64,000 nt of DNA from an uncultured Bacteroidia bacterium (GTDB lineage: Bacteria; Bacteroidota; Bacteroidia; Bacteroidales; CAJPTX01): the NCBI GenBank assembly GCA_947252645.1, contig CAMXWF010000005.1, positions 65,091 to 129,090 of the forward strand, written 5' to 3'. The translations under genes and the position numbers were made by a program. Below are positions 34,556 to 42,225 of this stretch, one piece after another (the stretch's first letter is position 1; every line of letters starts with the position of its first letter). The notes below the pieces were generated by a model. The model did not search any database, had not been told where the DNA came from, and saw nothing but the letters and a program-made list of their open reading frames with translations.

Positions 34556-37500
34556 ATGCGTGCTTTGCGTAGGTGGTGGGCTTGCCGGGCGAGGTTCATT
34601 TTGCTCCCGCTCCTTGTGCTTGTGGTGGGGGAGGTGCAAGCGCAAGAGTTGCCCCGCGGCTACCCACTTTCGCGCTATTTCTCCCCGGCCGCCTACCAGG
34701 CGGGCGACCAGAATTGGGCGGTGGCGCAGGATCATCGGGGGCTGATCTACGTGGGCAACGACGGGAGCGGCCTGCTGGAGTACGATGGGGCGCGCTTCGT
34801 ACAGGTGTCGCTAAGTGACAGGCTGGTGCGCAGTCTGGCAGTGGGGCCCGATGGAATCGTCTACGTAGGGCTTACGCATGACTTTGGGCGTGTGGTGCCA
34901 GATGCCAAGGGACAGCTACAGTTTGAGTCACTGCTGCCCACGGTGGAGGGCACCGTGCCAAAATTCCCCACGGTGTTCCGCGTTTTCTCCGTGGGGCAAG
35001 AGGTGGTTTTTTGCGCGCTGACCGCTATTTTCAGCTACAGTCCTCGTCGCGGCACTACCCGGGTGGTGGTGCCCGATGTGCGGGCACAGTTCTTTGTGCA
35101 CCAGGTGGGCAATAAGCTCCTTGGCTGGACAGCCGACAACCAGCCCTTCATCTACCAGCACGACACGGTGCGCCTGTTGTCGCTGCATGCGACCCCAGGA
35201 TCTTCGTTTCTGCGGCAGACCTACAACCATCTCTATGGGGTCGTACCGGCAGGCCAGGGGCGCCTCCTGCTGGCGTTCCATCCCGTGGGCCTGTGCTACT
35301 ATGACACGCTCCACGAGACGATTTCGCGCGTGGGGGCGGCCTTCGCGCCCTCGCTGCAGGCACTGGTCGACTCGGGTGCTCTGGTCTACGCCCTGCGGGC
35401 TTTCCGCAACGGGCGCATAGGAGCCGCAGTGCTTTTCTCCGACTCGGTGGGCTATGTGGAGTTTGACCCCGATGGCACCCACGAGGTGCTCTACGGCCGG
35501 CTGAGCGGCCTGCAACGCTCTGGGGTGACGGATTTTTGCGAGAGCTCCGATGGGGGTCTCTGGCTGATGCATCAGCTGGGCTTCACGTGCATGGAGATGT
35601 CGAGCCCGCTGCGTCGCTTTGGGGCGGAGATTGGCATCTTGTTCCATCCCTACGCGCTGGCCGAGCTCGCTGGCCAGCTCTATCTGGGCACCAATCAGGG
35701 CTTGCAGCGGGTCTGCCAGTGCGGGGGCGTAACGCAGGTGACGACCCTGACCGGTGCGGATGATAGGATTTGGCAGCTTGTGCCCTACACGGATCCCTTC
35801 ACTGGGCGTAGGCTACTGCTGGCCCGTGGCATGAAGTATTGCTATGAGGTAGAGGGTTCTCGGGTGCGTCCGTTTGTCTTCGCGCAGCTAGGTCCCGATG
35901 GTCGCTACCGCGCGGTGCAGAATGTAGGCACCTATCTGCCGGGCTTTACCTTGCATCCCTTGCGCCACGATTCCACGCGGGTGTATGTGGGCACGAACCA
36001 TTGGTTGCTGCGTCTTCGCCGTTTGCGCGAGGGCTGGTGGGTGCGTGAGGATGTGGTGTTTAGCCAGCAGCCCATGGACGATGTGCGGGTCATAGCTGAG
36101 GGGCTCGACTCCACGCTCTACGTCACCACCTACGCCTCTGGATGCTATGCGCTCCGTGGGGCCTATGGAGACTCGTGCCGAGTGGAGGCGCTTGGGCCCC
36201 GGGCGGCGGTGGACCTCAAGCAGGCCCAGGTGTGCGCCGAGAATGGGGAGGTGTACTTCCAGACGGTCGCGGGCCTTTTTGTCTACGATTCTTCGCGCGA
36301 CACCGTCATCCCCGCCCCGCTCCCGCTGGCGCCGGGCGGAGGCGTGAACATGATGCAGATCGGGCCCAACCGCCTACTGGCGCAGCGCTACTCCCAGGAA
36401 ACGGGGTCTTTCTGGATGGAGTACTATCGCGATCTGCACGACACTGCGGGGGCCGTGGTCCGTATGCCCTTCCGCCACCTCCGCGGCGAGTGCCAAGGTG
36501 CCCTGCGCACCCAGGACGGCTTGTTCTATCTGGGCTACTCCCAGGCAGTCTATTGCTACGACCCGCACGCTGCGCCCATCCCCGATTTCCCTTTCCGTGC
36601 TTTCGTACGCAGCGTGCACGACCTGCGGGCCGACACGCTGCTCTTCGGGGGCACGTATAGCGTGCGTGACTCTACGGGTGCGCCCCATGTGGTGCTCGAG
36701 CAGCCCAAGACCATGCGCCTGAAATTGCCCTATAGGTGTAATAGCCTGCGCTTCGCGCTGGGGAGCAATAGCTATGTCGGGGCGCCAATCCAGTACCAGT
36801 TTTTGCTCACGGGCAACGACGATGCTTGGTCGGGGTGGACGAGCTTGCCGGAGGTGGTCTACACGAATGTGTCGATCGGCGCCCACACGCTGCGCGTACG
36901 GGCCCGCGATGCGTATGGGCGCCTGAGCAGCGAGGCCCTCTACAGCTTCACTATCCGGCCGCCCTACTACCTAGCCTGGTATGCCATTTTGCTCTACGGG
37001 CTGCTATTGCTCTCGTCTGCCACCTTGGTGATGTATTTGCGGAATCAACGTTTCCGTCGGGCACGCCGTAGGCTCGAGGCCATGGTGGCTGCCAGAACGG
37101 AAGAGGTGGAGCAGCAGAAAAAACGCATAGAGGAGCAAAATGTGCAGATCATGGACAGCATCGCCTACGCCGCCACCATGCAGCAGGCCGTGTTGCCCTC
37201 CCTGGCCACCGTACGGGGGCTTTTCCCCGATAGCTTTGTGCTCTACCTTCCCCGCGACACGGTGAGCGGCGATTTCTACTGGGTGGGTCAGCATGGAGCC
37301 CGAATCTACTGTTGCATAGCTGATTGCACGGGCCACGGGGTGCCCGCGGGCTTCATGAGCATGATGGCCATGACCATGCTCCAGCAGGTGTGTAGCGATA
37401 TGCCGCAGGCAGCACCGGGCGAGCTACTAGGGGCCATTCGGAGTAAGATCATCCAAGCCCTCCACCAGAGTCTGGAGCTCTCGAGCATCCAGGATGGCTT

Positions 37501-37933
37501 TGACTGCGCGCTCTTCACGCTTGAGCCCGATAGGGCGCAGGTATGCTATGCGGGGGCCTCTATGCCCCTAATACAGGTGCATGCTGGTGAGCTGACAGTC
37601 CATAAGCCCGATAGGATGCCCGTGGGCATGCACGTATGGGTCGATAGGCCTTTTAACACGTGTGTTTTTACCCTCTCCGAGGGCGACATGCTCTATGCCT
37701 GTAGCGATGGCTATGTAGACCAGTTCGGGGGTTCATCTGGCCGGCGCTATACCTCCGCTCGACTCAACGAGCTGCTCTGCGCGGTGAGCGAGCTACCGCT
37801 CCCGGAGCAGATGGCCCAGATCCGAAGGGCCCACTATAGCTGGCGCGGGGCGCATGGGCAAGTGGACGATATTCTGGTTTTTGGGTTCCGCTACCACGCT
37901 GGGGAGGCCAAGGCCTCCCAGCCCGTTGGGTAG
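34556..37933 (+). CDS. Large periplasmic sensor with Y_Y_Y domain fused to a PP2C-type (SpoIIE) phosphatase
   Basis: About 1125 residues. A signal peptide (ILLPLLVLVVGEVQAQ) is followed by a long beta-propeller-like periplasmic part (repeats such as DHRGLIYVGNDGSGLLEYDG), a Y_Y_Y domain at about 728-801, one membrane helix at about 803-826, a coiled coil (RRRLEAMVAARTEEVEQQKKRIEEQ), and a cytoplasmic SpoIIE/PP2C phosphatase (SGDFYW and IADCTGHGVPAGFMSMM metal-binding segments). The sensor half is like that of hybrid two-component systems, but the output is a Ser/Thr phosphatase. The expected role is anti-sigma or SiaC-type partner switching. A SiaB-like kinase lies at 25143-25706. ATG 34556 is preferred over TTG 34544. 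Confidence 0.88.
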   Translation: MRALRRWWACRARFILLPLLVLVVGEVQAQELPRGYPLSRYFSPAAYQAGDQNWAVAQDHRGLIYVGNDGSGLLEYDGARFVQVSLSDRLVRSLAVGPDGIVYVGLTHDFGRVVPDAKGQLQFESLLPTVEGTVPKFPTVFRVFSVGQEVVFCALTAIFSYSPRRGTTRVVVPDVRAQFFVHQVGNKLLGWTADNQPFIYQHDTVRLLSLHATPGSSFLRQTYNHLYGVVPAGQGRLLLAFHPVGLCYYDTLHETISRVGAAFAPSLQALVDSGALVYALRAFRNGRIGAAVLFSDSVGYVEFDPDGTHEVLYGRLSGLQRSGVTDFCESSDGGLWLMHQLGFTCMEMSSPLRRFGAEIGILFHPYALAELAGQLYLGTNQGLQRVCQCGGVTQVTTLTGADDRIWQLVPYTDPFTGRRLLLARGMKYCYEVEGSRVRPFVFAQLGPDGRYRAVQNVGTYLPGFTLHPLRHDSTRVYVGTNHWLLRLRRLREGWWVREDVVFSQQPMDDVRVIAEGLDSTLYVTTYASGCYALRGAYGDSCRVEALGPRAAVDLKQAQVCAENGEVYFQTVAGLFVYDSSRDTVIPAPLPLAPGGGVNMMQIGPNRLLAQRYSQETGSFWMEYYRDLHDTAGAVVRMPFRHLRGECQGALRTQDGLFYLGYSQAVYCYDPHAAPIPDFPFRAFVRSVHDLRADTLLFGGTYSVRDSTGAPHVVLEQPKTMRLKLPYRCNSLRFALGSNSYVGAPIQYQFLLTGNDDAWSGWTSLPEVVYTNVSIGAHTLRVRARDAYGRLSSEALYSFTIRPPYYLAWYAILLYGLLLLSSATLVMYLRNQRFRRARRRLEAMVAARTEEVEQQKKRIEEQNVQIMDSIAYAATMQQAVLPSLATVRGLFPDSFVLYLPRDTVSGDFYWVGQHGARIYCCIADCTGHGVPAGFMSMMAMTMLQQVCSDMPQAAPGELLGAIRSKIIQALHQSLELSSIQDGFDCALFTLEPDRAQVCYAGASMPLIQVHAGELTVHKPDRMPVGMHVWVDRPFNTCVFTLSEGDMLYACSDGYVDQFGGSSGRRYTSARLNELLCAVSELPLPEQMAQIRRAHYSWRGAHGQVDDILVFGFRYHAGEAKASQPVG

Positions 37934-38010
37934 CTCGTGGCCTGCCGGGATGACTTTTTGGCGCGGTGGCGCCGCGTAGAGGGGGCCTGGGTTATTCCGC
38001 GGCAATTGGC

Positions 38011-38018
38011 TATATTTG
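38011..38018 (+). promoter_or_regulatory. Putative -7 box for the meaB operon
   Basis: TATATTTG, a full match, lies 62 bp before ATG 38081. It supports a start well downstream of the open frame's first codon at 37937. Confidence 0.45.
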
Positions 38019-38080
38019 CGATGCTGAGGGTAAGCGATGGCCTTGGCAGCATGCGTATGGAAAAACAGCTAGGAGACAAC

Positions 38081-39175
38081 ATGTTGCCCTTGGACGACCC
38101 CAATGGGGCGCTGACGGTCAAGGAAGGGGTTTCGAAGCCTAATATGATCAACGAGGCGGCCATGCAGCGGTTGCGCCATGCCCGTCGGCGACGGCTGACG
38201 CTGCGCGACTACGTGGACGGCATCCTTTCGGGTAGCACGACCATCCTTAGCCAGGCCATTACGCTCTTGGAGAGCGTGTTACCGGCGCACCATGACTTGG
38301 CCCAGGCCGTCATAGCTGAGTGCCTGCCCCACGCGGGCAATTCCTTCCGCATAGGCATTACGGGCGTTCCCGGGGCGGGTAAGAGCACCATCATCGAGGA
38401 GCTGGGGGAGCTGATAACTGCGCAGGGGCGTCGGTTGGCGGTATTGGCCATAGACCCCAGCAGCGCCGTGAGTCGTGGGAGCATCCTGGGCGACAAGACC
38501 CGCATGGAGAAGTTGAGCATTAATCCCCGGGCCTTCATACGCCCCTCCCCGGCTGGTGATTCGCTCGGCGGGGTGGCGCGCAAGTCACGGGAGACCATCA
38601 TCCTCTGTGAGGCCGCCGGCTACGACACTATCTTCATAGAGACCGTGGGGGTGGGGCAGAGCGAAACGGCCGTACATTCCATGGTCGATGTCTTCCTCCT
38701 GGTGCTCATCTCGGGGGCGGGCGATGAGCTGCAGGGCATCAAGCGCGGGATCATGGAGATGGCCGACATCCTAACAATCAACAAGGCCGATGGTCAGAAC
38801 GTGGCCAGGGCCCAGATGGCCAAGGCGCAGTATCAGAGCGCCCTGCATCTCTTCCCGGCATCGGACTCCGGGTGGATTCCGCAGGCCACCACGTGCTCGG
38901 CCTACACCAAGGCGGGGCTTCCTGAGCTCTGGGGGCTGCTCACGGAATACCTGCACCTTGTGAAGTCCAATGGCTACTTTGCGCGCCACCGCAACCAGCA
39001 GTCGGAGTACTGGATGATGGAGTCGATACACGATGAGCTGCGCCGCCGGTTCAACCAGAGCCCGGTCGTGACGGCCGAGCTGCCCGATCTCCGGGCGCGG
39101 GTGCTCCGCAACGAGCTGACCCCCTTCGTGGCCGCGCAGCAAATCCTCGACAAATTCTTTGCGCAGCATGACTAG
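38081..39175 (+). CDS. meaB: Methylmalonyl-CoA mutase-associated GTPase MeaB
   Basis: G3E-type GTPase (formerly ArgK) that protects and loads B12-dependent methylmalonyl-CoA mutase. About 364 residues from ATG 38081, which has AGGAG eight bases upstream; ATG 38051 and 38057 are alternatives. Motifs: P-loop GVPGAGKST, DPSSAVSRGSILGDKTRM, ETVGVGQSE (switch) and NKADG. It implies that methylmalonyl-CoA mutase is encoded elsewhere and that propionate or succinate interconversion is used. First in a tight series with the next two genes. Confidence 0.94.
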   Translation: MLPLDDPNGALTVKEGVSKPNMINEAAMQRLRHARRRRLTLRDYVDGILSGSTTILSQAITLLESVLPAHHDLAQAVIAECLPHAGNSFRIGITGVPGAGKSTIIEELGELITAQGRRLAVLAIDPSSAVSRGSILGDKTRMEKLSINPRAFIRPSPAGDSLGGVARKSRETIILCEAAGYDTIFIETVGVGQSETAVHSMVDVFLLVLISGAGDELQGIKRGIMEMADILTINKADGQNVARAQMAKAQYQSALHLFPASDSGWIPQATTCSAYTKAGLPELWGLLTEYLHLVKSNGYFARHRNQQSEYWMMESIHDELRRRFNQSPVVTAELPDLRARVLRNELTPFVAAQQILDKFFAQHD

Positions 39176-40364
39176 GGGCTATTGGTGCGTCTTTCTGTTT
39201 TTGTGCATCCTGGTGCTGAGCCTGCTGGTGGGGTGCAAGCCCAAGAAGATTTTGGTTCAGGGTACTTACCCTGGGGGGACAGGCTTGAAGCTCTACTTGG
39301 AGAGTGCCATCCCCGCCTGTCTAGGAGTGGTGGACAGTGCCGTGGTGGCGGGCGATGGGAGCTTTACGTTTCATAGAGAGGATCTTCGCGGACTGCATAT
39401 CCTGCGTGTGCCCCGGGTGGGGCAGTGGTTTGTATACCTCTCGGAAGTGCCTACTCGCTTGGTTTTTACGGAGGGGGATCCCGTGCAGATGAGTCCCTAT
39501 GGCGACACCTTGAACTACCCAGTGCGCCAGAACCATGCCTACGTGTCGGAGCTAGGGCGCCAGCTGCACGCCATGAATGCGGAGTTCAAGGCCCGGGAGG
39601 TCGATGGCCGCTATATCTCCGTGGAGCAAGAGGCCTCGCTCGATGCCGCTTGGGCCCATTACGATTCCATTTTCTGTGGTCGTATCCATGCGCTCATCGA
39701 GGCCAACCTCCGCAATCCCGTGGGGCTCTATTTCCTCTACCAGTACGCCAGCTACTTCACCCCGGAGGAGCTGGAGACACTCCAGGCCGAGCTGTCCGCG
39801 GCGCCTGCGCGGCTAAAGCACGATGAGGCCTACCCGCTGGTGGAGGAGGTTTTTGCCAGCAATCGCTACATGCCCCTCGGGGCGAAGGCCCCCGAGCTGA
39901 CCCTGCGGGCAGTGGATAGCGGCTACCTGGTGCTCAAGGCCTTGTTTGGTCGCAAGCCCTACGTGCTGGTGACGCTTTGGGCCTACGATGACCCCGTGTC
40001 CATGCAGGCCAATGATTCGCTCGCCGACTTGGTGTCGCGATATGGCGATAGGCTCGATGTCTACTCGGTGGAGGTGGCAGCCAGTGAGAATCCTCCCTGC
40101 CTCCAGGCTGCTGTCGATACCATCACCCAGCACCACTACCCGTGGCCAACTGGCGTGTGGGGGCTGACTCCCGGAGTCTCCAAGTTGCCCTACACGCTCT
40201 ACAGTACGCCGGCCAACATGCTCTACGACCTCCATGGGCTGCTCACGGCTCGCAACATCTCCCTGCGCGCCCTGTCCGATTCCCTTGCGAAGGCAGCCAC
40301 TGGCCGCGTAACCCATGACGTGCGTAACCCAATAACTAAAAGAAATAGTAGTAACGATGAGTGA
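39168..40364 (+). CDS. Thioredoxin-fold lipoprotein lacking the CxxC site
   Basis: 398 residues with a lipoprotein signal (Cys23, LLVGC). The N-terminal part resembles the DUF4369 beta-rich domain found in front of TlpA-like thioredoxins in Bacteroidetes (VQGTYPGGTGLKLYLE). The C-terminal part has a thioredoxin-like outline (APELTLRAVDSGYLVLKALFGRKPYVLVTLWAYDDP), but the position of the WCxxC motif reads WAYDDPVS, so both redox Cys are absent. It is therefore probably not an oxidoreductase. It overlaps the meaB stop by 8 bp and pepD by 8 bp. Confidence 0.75.
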   Translation: MTRGYWCVFLFLCILVLSLLVGCKPKKILVQGTYPGGTGLKLYLESAIPACLGVVDSAVVAGDGSFTFHREDLRGLHILRVPRVGQWFVYLSEVPTRLVFTEGDPVQMSPYGDTLNYPVRQNHAYVSELGRQLHAMNAEFKAREVDGRYISVEQEASLDAAWAHYDSIFCGRIHALIEANLRNPVGLYFLYQYASYFTPEELETLQAELSAAPARLKHDEAYPLVEEVFASNRYMPLGAKAPELTLRAVDSGYLVLKALFGRKPYVLVTLWAYDDPVSMQANDSLADLVSRYGDRLDVYSVEVAASENPPCLQAAVDTITQHHYPWPTGVWGLTPGVSKLPYTLYSTPANMLYDLHGLLTARNISLRALSDSLAKAATGRVTHDVRNPITKRNSSNDE

Positions 40365-41841
40365 GCGTATTAAGCAATTAGACCCTAAGCCGGTATGGGC
40401 GAACTTTTATAGCCTGACGCAGATCCCGCGGCCCTCGAAGCATGAGGAGCAAGTATCGGCGTTCGTGGCTGATTTTGGGCGGCAACTGGGGCTGGAGACC
40501 ATAGTGGACGAGGTGGGCAACGTCATTATCCGTAAGCCGGCCGCGCCTGGCTATGAGGATCGGCAGGGCGTGGTGCTGCAGGGGCATCTAGACATGGTAC
40601 CCCAGAAGACCCCGGAGACGCAGCATGACTTCCTCAAGGATCCCATAGATGCGTATATCGACGGGGAGTACGTCAAGGCGCGCGGCACAACGCTCGGCGC
40701 GGATAACGGCATGGGCGCGGCCATGGCCATGACGGTGCTGGCCGACAAGACGCTCAAGCACGGCCCCATAGAGGCACTGTTCACCGTGGACGAGGAGACG
40801 GGCATGACGGGGGCCAATGCCCTGAAGCCTGGTGTGCTGCGGGGAAGTATTCTCCTGAATCTCGACACGGAGACCAACGGGGAGCTCTACGTGGGCTGCG
40901 CGGGGGGACTGGATGCCAATCTCGCGGTGCCTATCCAGCGGGAGGGGATACCCGCTGACAGGGAGCTTTGCAAGCTCGCAGTGGCCAACCTCAAGGGGGG
41001 GCATAGCGGGGTGGACATCGGGCTGGGGCGCGGAAACGCGGTGAAGCTGTTGCTGCGCTGGCTCAACCATGTGGCCCAGTTCGATGTGCGCTTGGTGGAC
41101 ATCGAGGGGGGCAATCTCCGCAATACTATTCCCCGCGAGGCCTGCGCTGTCGTGGCTGTGCCAAAAGCCACGCGTGCGGAGCTATTCAAGGCCCTGGAGC
41201 AGGAGGCGTCCCGCATGAAGGCTGAGCTTGAGGGCACGGAGCCCGATTTCTGCCTAGCCTATGAGCTCACCACGTGCGCCAAGGCCCAGATGCTCACTGC
41301 GGAGAGCCACCAGCGCGTGGTGCGGGCTTTTTTAGTTTGCCCTAATGGGGTGATTCGCATGAGCGATGCTGTGCCGGGCCTGGTGGAGACTAGCAGTAAT
41401 ATGGCGGCTATTAAGATGGCTGAGAGCCAAGTGGAGGTGCTGTGCCTGATGCGGAGTAGCGTAGAGACAGCCAAGGAGGCCCTGGCCGAGCAGATGCAGG
41501 CAGCCATTGCGCTGGCGGGCGGCACGGCCGCCTTCTCTGGTGGCTATCAGGGGTGGAAGCCCAACGTGCATTCTGCTATTCTCCAGGTGATGAAGGATGT
41601 CTACAAGAAGCGCCATGGTCAAGAGCCCAAGGTAGTGGCCATCCATGCCGGTCTGGAGTGCGGCATCATCGGGGGCAAGTATCCTGCGATGGACATGATT
41701 TCCTTCGGGCCCACGGTGCTCCATCCCCATTCGCCCGATGAGCGCGTGGAGATAGCCACCGTGCAGGACACCTGGGATTTCTTGGTGCATACGCTAGAAA
41801 ACATCCCGCCCGCAGCAGCGCATCCTCACCATACGGCCTAG
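40357..41841 (+). CDS. pepD: Aminoacyl-histidine dipeptidase (M20C)
   Basis: Zinc dipeptidase of the PepD/carnosinase type, 494 residues. Metal ligands are visible in QGHLDMVP, GADNGMG and VDEETGMTG, with a later dimerisation domain and a C-terminal HAGLECGIIGGKYP. No signal peptide, so cytosolic. It would finish the breakdown of dipeptides taken up after extracellular proteolysis by enzymes such as DPP7. It overlaps the previous gene by 8 bp. Confidence 0.95.
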   Translation: MSERIKQLDPKPVWANFYSLTQIPRPSKHEEQVSAFVADFGRQLGLETIVDEVGNVIIRKPAAPGYEDRQGVVLQGHLDMVPQKTPETQHDFLKDPIDAYIDGEYVKARGTTLGADNGMGAAMAMTVLADKTLKHGPIEALFTVDEETGMTGANALKPGVLRGSILLNLDTETNGELYVGCAGGLDANLAVPIQREGIPADRELCKLAVANLKGGHSGVDIGLGRGNAVKLLLRWLNHVAQFDVRLVDIEGGNLRNTIPREACAVVAVPKATRAELFKALEQEASRMKAELEGTEPDFCLAYELTTCAKAQMLTAESHQRVVRAFLVCPNGVIRMSDAVPGLVETSSNMAAIKMAESQVEVLCLMRSSVETAKEALAEQMQAAIALAGGTAAFSGGYQGWKPNVHSAILQVMKDVYKKRHGQEPKVVAIHAGLECGIIGGKYPAMDMISFGPTVLHPHSPDERVEIATVQDTWDFLVHTLENIPPAAAHPHHTA

Positions 41842-42225
41842 CCACGCGCTAGGAGGGGGTGATATTCACAGGGGCTCCGGGTCTAGGAAGTGCTTTCTAG
41901 GCTCGGAGTCTCGTTTTGTACGCTACGCATGCTAGGGTAGTCAGCGCGGTGCGCTCTCTGACTTGCCAGGTGCGGGAACTGGGTAGCTGTGCTGGTTTCC
42001 AGATGGCGGCGTGCAGATGGCGCGCATTGGGGACGGGCTGTGGTGTACCGGGGCAACGCATGGCGAGCCGTTGCCTAGCTGGGGAGGCTTTCCTAGGGAT
42101 CGTCTCGCGGAATCCCCTTGCGGATTGCCCCTCCGGTTGACTTTGAGCCAGTAGCAGCTTCTGCGATGTGGGCGCATGGATACCCCACCACCGCTGGTGG
42201 GCGTAGCGGGGTTCATGCTAGTGGC
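41842..42225. other. Convergent gap between pepD and dpp7
   Basis: 384 bp without a convincing gene. It holds a likely terminator at 41875-41920 and a small perfect hairpin (CCCACCA/TGGTGGG, 42184-42201) just beyond the dpp7 stop. Otherwise nothing recognised. Confidence 0.6.
41875..41920 (+). terminator. Terminator after pepD
   Basis: A 12-bp stem including two G-T pairs (41875-41886 with 41897-41908), loop 10 nt, followed by TCTCGTTTTG. Confidence 0.55.
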
